Assembly (NCBI RefSeq): GCF_001426405.1
Contig: NZ_LMEP01000005.1
Span: forward strand, 275,046 to 339,045
Length of the DNA stretch: 64,000 nt
Direction: 5' to 3'
Source of the DNA: Streptomyces sp. Root1304
Lineage (GTDB): Bacteria > Actinomycetota > Actinomycetes > Streptomycetales > Streptomycetaceae
The position numbers and the translations under genes were made by a program. How positions within the stretch are numbered: position 1 is the first letter of the stretch; every line of letters begins with the position of its first letter. The notes under the pieces were generated by a model, which made no database searches, had not been told where the DNA came from, and worked only from the letters and a program-made list of their open reading frames with translations. Positions 27,453 through 35,398 of the stretch are shown here, one piece after another.

Positions 27453-28718
27453 TCAGCGGAGGGTGTCGGCCGAGACGACCGCGGGCTTGGGGAAGGGCAG
27501 GACGAACCGGCCTCCGGCCCGCAGGAAGTCCGCCTCCTTGCGGAGGATCTCGTCCGCGTAGTTCCACGCCAGCATCAGATAGACGTCGGGCGGGTCGCTC
27601 CGGGCGTCGCCGGGGCTGCGCACCGGGATGTGGGTGCCGGGCAGGACCTTGCCCTGTTTCAGCGTGGTGGTGTCGGTGCAGTAGGCCACCTCGTCGGCCC
27701 CGAGGCCGCAGACGTTGAGGATCGTGGTGCCCTTCGCCGAGGCCCCGTAGCCGGCGATCCGCTCCCCCTCCGCGATCAGGGAGCGGACCAGGGCGGGAAG
27801 CTCCTCGCGGACGTTCCGGACGCCCCGGGCGAACTCCCGGTAGGCGGCGTCGGAGCCGAGCCCGGCCCGTTCCTCGGCCGCCCTCAGCGCGCCGACCGCG
27901 TCGGTGACGGGGCGACGGGCCTCGGTCCTTCCCACGAGGACCAGGAGGGAGCCGCCGTGGACCGGGAGCCGCTCGACGTCGAAGAGGCTCAGTCCGTGCC
28001 GGGTGAAGAGGGTGTCGAGGGTGCGGACGAGGAAGTACGACAGGTGCTCGTGGTAGATGGTGTCGAAGGCGTACTTCTCCAGCAGGTCGACCGCGTACGG
28101 GACTTCGACGGCGAACACCCCGTCGGGCGCGAGCAGGGCGCGCACCCCGGCGAGGACTCCGGCGAGGTCGTCGATGTGGGCGAAGACGTGGCGGCCGAGG
28201 ACGAGGCGCGCGGGGCCGTGGGAGCGGCGTACTGCGGAGGCGGTGGCCTCGGTGAAGAACTCGGGCAGGGTGGGGATGCCGCGGGCGTCGGCGACGGCCG
28301 CGAGGTTGCGGGCGGGGTCCACGCCGAGCACGCGGCACCCCTGGCGGGCGAAGGCCTCCAGTTGCTGGCCGGTGTTGCTGCCCAGTTCCACGACCAGGTC
28401 GCCGGCGGCGAACCCGGCGCGCTCCCGGCAGGTGGTGGCGACGAACTCCATGTGCCGGGTGATGGTCTCCGAGTCGGAGGTGACGTAGCTGTACGTGCGG
28501 TACATCACCTCGGGGTCGACGACGTGGGTGACGCTCATCAGCCGGCAGGAGCGGCAGGAGATCACGCCGAGCGGGTAGGCCGGCTCGTCCTCGTAGGAGG
28601 CGGCCGGTTCCAGGAACGCGTTGGCCAGCGGCACCTCGCCGAGGTCGACCACGTCCTGCCAGTCCGAACCACCGCACACCCGGCAGCTGGTGACGGGCCG
28701 TACGTTCTGGGCGTTCAT
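27453..28718 (-). CDS. NDP-hexose C-methyltransferase (subfamily A)
   Basis: 421 residues with the three-part layout of sugar C-methyltransferases: N-terminal zinc-binding region (C-x-x-C-G and C-x-x-C, residues 12-60), SAM domain (V-V-E-L-G-S-N-T-G near residue 105) and C-terminal domain starting near G-Y-G-A-S-A-K-G. The N-terminal phrase D-L-G-E-V-P-L-A-N-A-F differs from the second methyltransferase (F-D-F-G-L-Q-P-L-S-D-A-F), so the two probably methylate different carbons or sugars. It is last in a six-gene minus-strand sugar operon and overlaps the 2,3-dehydratase stop by 4 bp (ATGA). Confidence 0.88.
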   Translation of the reverse strand: MNAQNVRPVTSCRVCGGSDWQDVVDLGEVPLANAFLEPAASYEDEPAYPLGVISCRSCRLMSVTHVVDPEVMYRTYSYVTSDSETITRHMEFVATTCRERAGFAAGDLVVELGSNTGQQLEAFARQGCRVLGVDPARNLAAVADARGIPTLPEFFTEATASAVRRSHGPARLVLGRHVFAHIDDLAGVLAGVRALLAPDGVFAVEVPYAVDLLEKYAFDTIYHEHLSYFLVRTLDTLFTRHGLSLFDVERLPVHGGSLLVLVGRTEARRPVTDAVGALRAAEERAGLGSDAAYREFARGVRNVREELPALVRSLIAEGERIAGYGASAKGTTILNVCGLGADEVAYCTDTTTLKQGKVLPGTHIPVRSPGDARSDPPDVYLMLAWNYADEILRKEADFLRAGGRFVLPFPKPAVVSADTLR

Positions 28719-30202
28719 GCCCGGTCCTTCCTCTCCGTGGCCGGCGCCGGTGCGTCCGGCATCAGCAGGCTCTGCAGACAGGCCACCAGGCTGCGCGCCT
28801 GGATGTTCAGGTAGTGGCTGTGCCGCAGCAGCTCGACGAGCTGGTGGACGGTCATCCACCGGTAGTCGGGGTCGTCGGGCGGGACGTCGACGTCGGTGTC
28901 GACGATCAGATAGCGGTTGCGCGCGTGGTGGAAACGGCCGCCCTCCTCGGAGAGGACCGACTGGAAGCGGATCCGCGACGGGTCCGCGCCCTCCACCGCG
29001 TCGAGGTAGCGGGGGCGGGCGCTCCTCGGCAGGTGCTCGTAGGAGGCGGGGGTGCACTGGACGGTCGGCGCCAGCTCGACCACGTCCATGTAGCCCGCTT
29101 CGACCCGGGCGTTCATCAGGACGTGCAGGACTCCGTCGAAGGAGCGGGTGAGGAAGGCGACGACACCGGTGCCGTGCGGTTCGATCATCGGCTGGGACCA
29201 GTGGGCGACCTCCCGGCCGCCGGCCTCCACGCGGACTCCGATGACGTCGAAGAAGGCTCCGGAGGCGTGCGAGACACGTTCGGGGGTGCGGTGCCAGCCG
29301 GGCAGCCCGGCCAGCGGGACGCGGCGGGCGTGGACCTCGGTGCGGGTTCGGGCCTCGGTGATCCAGCTGAGGACGGCGCCCGAGGGGTGCCGGACACCGG
29401 CCGAGGGGTCGCAGGAACGGAAGAGGGCCGCCCGGAAGGGGTCGGTGGGCGGGCCGAGTTCCCGGGCCAGCTCGGCGTGGGCGAAGGGCAGACAGGACAG
29501 GACCGTGCGGGCGTCCATGTTGACCACGTCGTCCTCGGCGAGGAGCCGGTGGAGTTGCCCGAGGGTCAGCCAGTGGAAGCCCTCGTGGACCTCCACCTCG
29601 CCGTGCGCCTCGACCACCATGTTCCGGTTCCGTTTGTGGTGGAAGGCGGAACCCTGTTCGGACTGCCGTACGTCGACGAGCGGGCCGTGGGCTCCGGGAC
29701 TGCGGAACCGGTCGAGGTAGGGGACGGGCCGGCCGCCGTGGACGCCGGTGTAGTTGCTGCGGGTGGCCTGGACGGTCGGGGAGATCTGTACGCCGTTGGC
29801 GTTGCCGGGCTCGACCTTGGCCTGCATCAGGCAGTGCAGGACGCCGTCGAACTCCTTGACCAGGATGCCCAGCACGCCGACCTCGGGCTGGTTGATGATC
29901 GGCTGGCTCCACGCCGGGACCGGTCCGGCCGGCATCCGCACGTCGAGGCCCTCCACCGTGAAGAAGCCTCCGGTGTGGTGGCGCAGGTTGCCGGTGCCGG
30001 GCTCGGTCTCCCAGCCGGTGAGCTCGTCGAGCGGCACCCGCTCCACCCGGGTGAAGGTGCGTGCGGACGCCGCGGCGTACCAGTCGTGGAACGCCTCGTA
30101 CGAGCTGCGCCCGCCCTCGCGGGCGGCCGCGGAGGCGGCGACGCGCAAGGGGGTGGCGGCGTCGCGCGGGCGGCTCGCGGTGCGCGTGATGGCTGCGGTC
30201 AT
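28715..30202 (-). CDS. NDP-hexose 2,3-dehydratase
   Basis: 495 residues made of two homologous halves, as in TylX3/EryBVI/DnmT. Each half has R-V-x-x-x-L-x-G-W, W-S-Q-P-x-I, G-V-L-H-x-L-M-x-A-x-V-E-x-G and F-H-H-x-R-N-R-x. The enzyme removes the C-2 hydroxyl of dTDP-4-keto-6-deoxyglucose, giving the 3,4-diketo-2,6-dideoxy intermediate that feeds the aminotransferase and C-methyltransferases. So the cluster makes 2-deoxy sugars. The ATG at 30202 overlaps the upstream stop as ATGA, and its own stop overlaps the next start. Confidence 0.96.
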   Translation of the reverse strand: MTAAITRTASRPRDAATPLRVAASAAAREGGRSSYEAFHDWYAAASARTFTRVERVPLDELTGWETEPGTGNLRHHTGGFFTVEGLDVRMPAGPVPAWSQPIINQPEVGVLGILVKEFDGVLHCLMQAKVEPGNANGVQISPTVQATRSNYTGVHGGRPVPYLDRFRSPGAHGPLVDVRQSEQGSAFHHKRNRNMVVEAHGEVEVHEGFHWLTLGQLHRLLAEDDVVNMDARTVLSCLPFAHAELARELGPPTDPFRAALFRSCDPSAGVRHPSGAVLSWITEARTRTEVHARRVPLAGLPGWHRTPERVSHASGAFFDVIGVRVEAGGREVAHWSQPMIEPHGTGVVAFLTRSFDGVLHVLMNARVEAGYMDVVELAPTVQCTPASYEHLPRSARPRYLDAVEGADPSRIRFQSVLSEEGGRFHHARNRYLIVDTDVDVPPDDPDYRWMTVHQLVELLRHSHYLNIQARSLVACLQSLLMPDAPAPATERKDRA

Positions 30203-31140
30203 GGCTGCTCCACTGGGTGGTCCGCGCGGGACGCGTCCCACATGTCCTTGATCGATTCGGGCAGGTCCAGGGCCGGGCGCCAGCCCAGCGACCGGGCCGC
30301 GCGGCCGATGTCGACACGGGTCCAGTCGCCGCCCCGGGACTCGACCGGTGCGGTACGGAGCCGGACGGCGCCCGGCGGGGGTCCGGCCGCGGCGACGAGC
30401 AGGTCGAGCAGGCGGGCCACCGGTACGGCTTCGCCGCGGCCCACGTTGATCACCTGTCCGACGACGGGGGCGGTCGCGGCGGCGAGGACGGCGGCGGCCA
30501 GGTCCCGCACGTCCAGGAAGTCCCGGCGGGCGTCGGCGACGGTCAGTTCGGCGGGCCGTTCTGGGGTGGCGGCGAGCAGCCGCCGGAGCGCGGCGCCGAG
30601 GAAGCCGACCTCGGCGCCCGGGCCGCAGAGGTTGACCACGCGCAGGACCACCCCGTCCACCAGCCCCGCGCGGGTGGCGTCGAGGACGGCCTCGGCCCCG
30701 GCGAGCTTGCTGCGCCCGTACGCGGTGACCGGGCGGGGCGCCCGGGTCTCCTCGGCGGCGGTGCCGACGGGCAGCGGGCCGTACTCGTGGACGGAGCCGA
30801 TCTGCACCAGGCGGATCCGGTCCGGCAGCCGGGCCAGCGCGGCGAGCAGGTTCTCCACGAGGCGGGCGTGGACGCGGTCGTTCTCCGCCTCGCCGGTGAC
30901 CCAGCCGCCGGTCGCGTTGACGACGGTGTCCACACGGGCGGCGGCCAGCAGGCCGGCGAGCTCGGCGGGGTCGGTGGCCGCCGCGTCCAGGGCGAGGAAC
31001 CGGCCGGTCGTGTCCGGGGGGCGGCGGCGGGCCACCCGGAGGACGGGCGAGCCCGCCGCCGCGAACGCGGCGGTCACCGCGCGGCCCACGCAGCCCGTCG
31101 CGCCGAACACGGCGACGGCGGGCCGTCGACCGGCGGTCAC
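30199..31140 (-). CDS. NDP-hexose 4-ketoreductase (SDR, NAD-epimerase fold), copy 1
   Basis: 313 residues from GTG 31140. The Rossmann motif is G-A-T-G-C-V-G near the N-terminus, and the catalytic pair is Y-G-R-S-K (Tyr/Lys). The position in a 2,3-dehydratase, epimerase, C-methyltransferase operon points to C-4 keto reduction of an activated deoxysugar (EryBIV/TylCIV/DnmV role). I chose GTG 31140 because it overlaps the epimerase stop as GTGA, matching the coupling of the rest of the operon; an ATG at 31158 is possible. Stereochemistry cannot be predicted. Confidence 0.88.
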   Translation of the reverse strand: MTAGRRPAVAVFGATGCVGRAVTAAFAAAGSPVLRVARRRPPDTTGRFLALDAAATDPAELAGLLAAARVDTVVNATGGWVTGEAENDRVHARLVENLLAALARLPDRIRLVQIGSVHEYGPLPVGTAAEETRAPRPVTAYGRSKLAGAEAVLDATRAGLVDGVVLRVVNLCGPGAEVGFLGAALRRLLAATPERPAELTVADARRDFLDVRDLAAAVLAAATAPVVGQVINVGRGEAVPVARLLDLLVAAAGPPPGAVRLRTAPVESRGGDWTRVDIGRAARSLGWRPALDLPESIKDMWDASRADHPVEQP

Positions 31141-31751
31141 CGGACCGGGCCGCCACACAGCGCCCGTTCGACCTCCAGGCAGGTGCGGTAGTCCGGGAGG
31201 GTGCCGGACTTCTCCGCCGTCTCCAGGGTGGGTGCGGCCAGGTCCCGTTCCGACATGACCGGCTCGACGTCCGTCGGCAGGGAGAGTCCGAGCACCGGGT
31301 CGAAGACGGAGAGGGCCAGCTCGTTCTGCGGCGCGTACTCCCCGGACAGCATGTACGACATCACCGTCCGGTCCTCCAGCGCCACGAAGGCGTGGGCGAC
31401 GCCGACGGGGAAGTACACGGCCCGGAAGTCCTCCTGGTCGAGCAGGACCGTCTCCGACCTGCCGTAGGTGGGCGAGCCGACCCGGACGTCGATCACGATG
31501 TCCAGCGCGCTGCCGCGCGCGCAGTAGACGTACTTGGCGATGCCCGGGGGCGTCAGGGTGTAGTGGGCGCCCCGGATCGTTCCGCGCCGGGAGACGCTGT
31601 GGTTGGTCTGGGCCACCGGGAACAGCGGGTGTCCCAGGGCCTCTCGGGCGGCCGTCTCCTGGAACGGGGAGACGAAGAGCCCCCGTTCGTCGGTGAAGAT
31701 CTTCGGCCGGAACTCGAACGCGCCTTCCACGGCGAGCTGTCGCGACTGCAT
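31137..31751 (-). CDS. dTDP-4-keto-6-deoxyhexose 3,5- or 5-epimerase (RmlC-like)
   Basis: 204 residues with the RmlC cupin fold. D-E-R-G-L-F near residue 21 and the catalytic His in R-G-A-H-Y (His63) are present, with the usual Y-C-A-R-G and P-V-G-V-A-H-A-F motifs. Pathway-specific relatives (DnmU, EvaD, EryBVII) convert D- to L-configured sugars by C-5 epimerisation. At least one L-sugar is therefore expected. It overlaps the downstream ketoreductase by 4 bp. Confidence 0.93.
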   Translation of the reverse strand: MQSRQLAVEGAFEFRPKIFTDERGLFVSPFQETAAREALGHPLFPVAQTNHSVSRRGTIRGAHYTLTPPGIAKYVYCARGSALDIVIDVRVGSPTYGRSETVLLDQEDFRAVYFPVGVAHAFVALEDRTVMSYMLSGEYAPQNELALSVFDPVLGLSLPTDVEPVMSERDLAAPTLETAEKSGTLPDYRTCLEVERALCGGPVR

Positions 31752-31805
31752 GACACCGTCCTCGGTTGCTTGTGGTGGTGCCGGCCTGGCCGGCGGTGGT
31801 CTCGG

Positions 31806-33017
31806 TCAGAGGACACGGACCTCGGGGACGTACACGATCCAGCGCCCGCCGGACTCACGGAACAGCCGTTCCTTCGCCATGATCTCCTCGGCGTGGTTCC
31901 AGGCGAACAGGACCGCGTAGTCCGGGTAGGGGTGGCCGAGCGCCTCGGTGGGGCGGACCGGGATGTGCGAACCCGGCATGAGCTTCCCGTGCTTGGCCGG
32001 AGTCACGTCGCACACCCACTCGACCGACTCGGGGCCGATGCCGCAGAAGTTGGTGACGGTGGCGCTCTTGGCCGTGGCGCCGTAGCCGACGACCCGCTTG
32101 CCTTCCGCACGCAGCTCCCGCAGGAGCGTGGTCAGTTCGGTACGGACGCGCTCGATCCCCGCGGCGAAGGCGTCGAAGACCTCGGGGGTGCCGATCCCCT
32201 TGGCGTCCTCCTCGGCGATCAGCGCGGCGACGGCGGGGCTCGGCACGGCACGGCCCGCGCGCTTGAGGGTGTAGCGGACCTCGCCGCCGTGCACCGGCAG
32301 CCGTTCGACGTCGACGACCTCGAAGCCGAAGCGCGCGGCGGCGGCGCTCACCGAGCGCACGGTGAAGAAGTAGAAGTGCTCGTCGTAGATCTGGTCGAAG
32401 GAGGTGCGCTCCAGGATGTCGCCGAGGTAGGGGTCCTCGAAGACGAAGGCACCGTCCGGGGCCAGCAGGGTGTCGAGGCCCCGGAAGACCGAGTCGAGAT
32501 ACGGGATGTGGCAGATGGTGTTGGCGGAGTAGACCAGGTCGGCCGGTCCGTCGGCGGCCGCGATGCCGGCCGCCGTGGACTCCTCGAAGAACTCGTTGAG
32601 GACCCGGACCCCCTGCTGGCGGGCGAGTTCGGCGACGCCGCCGGAGGGCTCGACGCCCAGGTGCCGGATGCCCTCCTTGGCGAGGGCCCGCAGCATCACC
32701 CCGTCGTTGCAGCCGATCTCCACCACGAACGGGTCGGGGCCGCGCAGGTGTTCACGGGAGAGCCGGCCCGCGGTCTGCTCGAAGTGCCGTCGCATGTGGA
32801 CGGAGCCCGAGGAGTGGTACGGGTACGCCTCGTGGAACATCCGGTCCCGGGGGACCTCCTCAAGGAGCTGGGTCATGCCGCAGGACCCGCAGCTGCCCAC
32901 GGCGAGGGGGTAGAAGAACTCGTCGTCGACGCGGCCGGGGTCCACGAACGCGTCGGAGAGGGGCTGGAGCCCGAAGTCGAAGAACGGACGGACGGATCCT
33001 CCACAGACACGGCACAT
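31806..33017 (-). CDS. NDP-hexose 3-C-methyltransferase (TylCIII/EvaC-like)
   Basis: 403 residues. N-terminal zinc motif (C-R-V-C-G and C-G-S-C), F-D-F-G-L-Q-P-L-S-D-A-F, SAM motif V-E-I-G-C-N-D-G, and C-terminal G-Y-G-A-T-A-K-S match the C-3 methyltransferase group (TylCIII, EryBIII, EvaC) as I remember it. It would add a branched methyl to C-3 of a 2-deoxy sugar, as in vancosamine, evernitrose or mycarose-type sugars. It lies 35 bp downstream of the activator gene and 54 bp before the epimerase gene in one operon. Confidence 0.92.
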   Translation of the reverse strand: MCRVCGGSVRPFFDFGLQPLSDAFVDPGRVDDEFFYPLAVGSCGSCGMTQLLEEVPRDRMFHEAYPYHSSGSVHMRRHFEQTAGRLSREHLRGPDPFVVEIGCNDGVMLRALAKEGIRHLGVEPSGGVAELARQQGVRVLNEFFEESTAAGIAAADGPADLVYSANTICHIPYLDSVFRGLDTLLAPDGAFVFEDPYLGDILERTSFDQIYDEHFYFFTVRSVSAAAARFGFEVVDVERLPVHGGEVRYTLKRAGRAVPSPAVAALIAEEDAKGIGTPEVFDAFAAGIERVRTELTTLLRELRAEGKRVVGYGATAKSATVTNFCGIGPESVEWVCDVTPAKHGKLMPGSHIPVRPTEALGHPYPDYAVLFAWNHAEEIMAKERLFRESGGRWIVYVPEVRVL

Positions 33018-33052
33018 GGGGCCTTCCTCGGTTCATAGGGTCCGGGGCGGAC

Positions 33053-34417
33053 TTACCGCCGGACGTTTCCTTGGCGGGCGACGGGAAAGCGGAACACGCC
33101 GCCGGTGATCGGGGACCGGAGGCCGCGCAGCACCTCGTCGGTCCTGGTCAGGCCGGGCAGCTCCTCGGCCAGCACCCGGAGCGCGGCCTCGGCCGCGGCC
33201 CGGACCGCGGGACCGACGAGGCCGTCGGCACGGCCCTCCTCGGAGAAGGGGTGCCGGTCGCGGGCGGGGCGGTGGAGGCTGAACCGGTCCGGGTCGCGGT
33301 ACCGGCGGGGGTCGCGGTGGGCCGCCTCGGTGAGGAGGACGACCTCCTCGTCCGCCGCCACCGGGGTCCCGGCGAGTTCCAGGTCCTCGCGCGCGTACAG
33401 CCGGTGCAGGCGGACGGGCGGCGCGTGGAGCAGCGTCTCGGCGACGGCGGCGGGCGCGAGACCGGGGTCCTCGCACAGGTCCCGCCACTGCTCCGGACGG
33501 TCGAGGAGGAGTTCGACGGCGTTGCCCGCGAGGGTGGCGGCGGCGGGGAGGCCGACCAGGGCCAGCAGGGCGCAGACCGTCAGGACGTCCTCGGGCGGCC
33601 GGGGGCCGTCGGGGGACGGGGTCGCCGCGAGGCGGCGGGGGAGGCCGGACCGGGCGGCGGTGCCTGGGTCCGCCGTGCGGCGCGCGTCGTGGGTGGTGGG
33701 GTCTCCGGAGCCGTCCGGCGACGCCGACGGCCGGAGCAGCGCCAGGAGTTCCGGCAGCGCGGCGTCGTACCGGCGGGCCGTGTCCAGCCTCGGCGGGCAG
33801 AGCGTGGCGTCGAGGACGCCGGTGAGCCGCCCGCAGAGATCCGCGAAGCGGTCGGCCTCGTGCTCCGGTACGCCGAGCAGGACGCGCCCGGCGTCCACCG
33901 TGGCGGGCCGGAGCAGGTCGTCCATCAGGTCGAACCGCTCCCCCACCGCCGACGCACGGCGCCGGTAGGCCCGTACGGCCGCCGCGGACCTGCCCCGCCG
34001 CGCGGCCCCCTCGATCACGGGCGCGGCCCATCGCCGCAGCCGTTCGTACTCCTCCCGGTCGAGCTCCGCCGGAAGCCCGGCGAGCGGCAGGGCCTCCCGC
34101 AGGGACGGCACGTCCCACGGGGCCGGTTCCCCGGCCGGCTCCCCCGGCGCGGGGCCGGCGCCGGGGGGCCGGGGCGTGAGGCGCCGGTCTGCCAGCGCGG
34201 CCGTGACCACCTCGTGGTCGGCCGTCGCCCACGCGCCGGCGCTGCTCCAGGAGAGGGGTCCCCGCTCGCGGACGCGGCGGCCCAGTTCGGCCCGGTCGTC
34301 TCCGGCCGCACGCAGCATCAGGGCGTACGGGTCGTCTTTCGTGCCCAGGATCCACTGGACTCCGCGCAGGGTCAGCAGGACGCGTCCCAGCGCACTGTCG
34401 GTCATGCTCGCCACCAT
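33053..34417 (-). CDS. P450-derived glycosyltransferase activator (DesVIII/EryCII/DnrQ-like), copy 1
   Basis: 454 residues. The N-terminus (L-R-G-V-Q-W-I-L-G-T-K-D-D-P-Y-A) and the P450 fold fit the DesVIII group. The heme region, normally F-G-x-G-x-H-x-C, reads H-P-F-S-E-E-G with no Cys, so heme binding is lost as in the whole group. Such proteins form a complex with a partner glycosyltransferase and switch it on. I keep ATG 34417 because a SARP-type promoter places the transcription start at or near that codon; ATG 34405 is the alternative. It heads the six-gene sugar operon running down to 27453. Confidence 0.9.
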   Translation of the reverse strand: MVASMTDSALGRVLLTLRGVQWILGTKDDPYALMLRAAGDDRAELGRRVRERGPLSWSSAGAWATADHEVVTAALADRRLTPRPPGAGPAPGEPAGEPAPWDVPSLREALPLAGLPAELDREEYERLRRWAAPVIEGAARRGRSAAAVRAYRRRASAVGERFDLMDDLLRPATVDAGRVLLGVPEHEADRFADLCGRLTGVLDATLCPPRLDTARRYDAALPELLALLRPSASPDGSGDPTTHDARRTADPGTAARSGLPRRLAATPSPDGPRPPEDVLTVCALLALVGLPAAATLAGNAVELLLDRPEQWRDLCEDPGLAPAAVAETLLHAPPVRLHRLYAREDLELAGTPVAADEEVVLLTEAAHRDPRRYRDPDRFSLHRPARDRHPFSEEGRADGLVGPAVRAAAEAALRVLAEELPGLTRTDEVLRGLRSPITGGVFRFPVARQGNVRR

Positions 34418-34425
34418 GGGGAGGG

Positions 34426-34457
34426 ACGCTAGGCAGGCCTCCTCGACCCTCTCTCGA
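34426..34457 (-). promoter_or_regulatory. SARP box and -10 for the sugar operon (27453-34417)
   Basis: On the minus strand: TCGAGAG (34451-34457), AGGG, TCGAGGA (34440-34446), 8 bp, TAGCGT (34426-34431), then 8 bp to the ATG. This is one of the best copies of the motif and implies a leaderless mRNA. Confidence 0.7.
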
Positions 34458-34486
34458 CTTCCCTTGGCTCCGGCCCGGCCGGTCCG

Positions 34487-34529
34487 TCGAGCCGGTCACG
34501 AGGGGAGCGTGGCAGCGGCCCCCTAGGGT
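34487..34529 (+). promoter_or_regulatory. Three-heptad SARP box and -10 for the ketoreductase-flavoprotein operon
   Basis: TCGAGCC (34487-34493), ACGAGGG (34498-34504) and GTGGCAG (34509-34515) are at 11-bp intervals. Eight bp later comes TAGGGT (34524-34529), and the ATG follows 9 bp after it. The third heptad is weak. Confidence 0.55.
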
Positions 34530-34538
34530 CACGCGGTC

Positions 34539-35381
34539 ATGGACATCATCGGCAAGGGTTTCATCGCCCGGCACCTGTGGCCGCTGCGCGCGGCGCACCC
34601 CGGAGTGACGGTGCTGGCGGCGGGCGTGCCGCGCCAGCACCTGCCGGATTCCGAGCACGAGCGGGAGGCCGCGCTCGTCCGCGAGACGGTCGCGCGCTGC
34701 CGGAGCCGGGGCGAGCTGCTGGTCTTCTTCTCCACCGTCAGCATGTACGGCGGTCCCGGCTGCCGGGGCCGCGAGGACGACCCGATCGTCCCCACCACGC
34801 GCTACGGCCGCCACAAGTTCGACCTGGAGGCGACGGTCCGCGAGTCCGGGGCGGCGTACCTCGTGCTGCGCCTCTCCTACGTCCTGGGGCCGCACGGGCC
34901 CGGCTTCCGGCTGGTGCCCGCCCTGGTGTCGCAGGTGCGGGCGGGGCGGGTCCGGGTGCACCCCGGTGCCCGGCGCGATCTGCTGCACGTCGCGGACTTC
35001 GTCGGGCTGGTCGACCGGCTGCTGGCCTCCGGGGTGCGCGACGAGACGGTGAACGTGGCCTCGGGCGACTGTGTGGACGTCGTCGAGGTCGTCGCCCACC
35101 TGAAGCGCCGGCTGGGCCTCGACGCCGTGGAGGAGGTGATGGGCGGGGGCGAGAGCGCCTTCTCGCACTGCCCGTCGGTGGAGAAGCTGCGGGCCCTGGT
35201 GCCCGAGCCGGCCGGTTCGGTCTTCGGGCCGGGGTACCACCGGCTCGCCCTGGACCGCTACCTCCGCGAGACGGGCGCGTGGCCGGCGGAGGACGGGGCG
35301 AGAGCGGCGTTCCAACGGTCGTCGAACGGCGCCGGACATCATCGGGCCCTCCCGCCGCACCGGGCGGCCGGGGACGAGTGA
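34539..35381 (+). CDS. NDP-hexose 4-ketoreductase (NAD-epimerase fold), copy 2
   Basis: 280 residues. The N-terminus M-D-I-I-G-K-G-F-I-A is a shortened Rossmann entry in which the usual G-x-x-G-x-x-G is only partly kept. The catalytic Ser and Tyr/Lys are visible in F-S-T-V-S-M-Y-G and Y-G-R-H-K. Later L-R-L-S-Y-V-L-G-P and R-R-D-L-L-H-V-A-D-F are typical of the epimerase/reductase family. A reductase for a second deoxysugar is the best guess. The next gene starts within or just after its stop, so both are co-expressed. Confidence 0.82.
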   Translation: MDIIGKGFIARHLWPLRAAHPGVTVLAAGVPRQHLPDSEHEREAALVRETVARCRSRGELLVFFSTVSMYGGPGCRGREDDPIVPTTRYGRHKFDLEATVRESGAAYLVLRLSYVLGPHGPGFRLVPALVSQVRAGRVRVHPGARRDLLHVADFVGLVDRLLASGVRDETVNVASGDCVDVVEVVAHLKRRLGLDAVEEVMGGGESAFSHCPSVEKLRALVPEPAGSVFGPGYHRLALDRYLRETGAWPAEDGARAAFQRSSNGAGHHRALPPHRAAGDE

Positions 35382-35398
35382 AGGATGCGGGGAACGCG

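Noticed and set aside
33053..34417. Working cytochrome P450
   Set aside because: The heme-binding Cys and its surrounding motif are absent; the protein fits the heme-less activator family. The same applies to 55625-56770.
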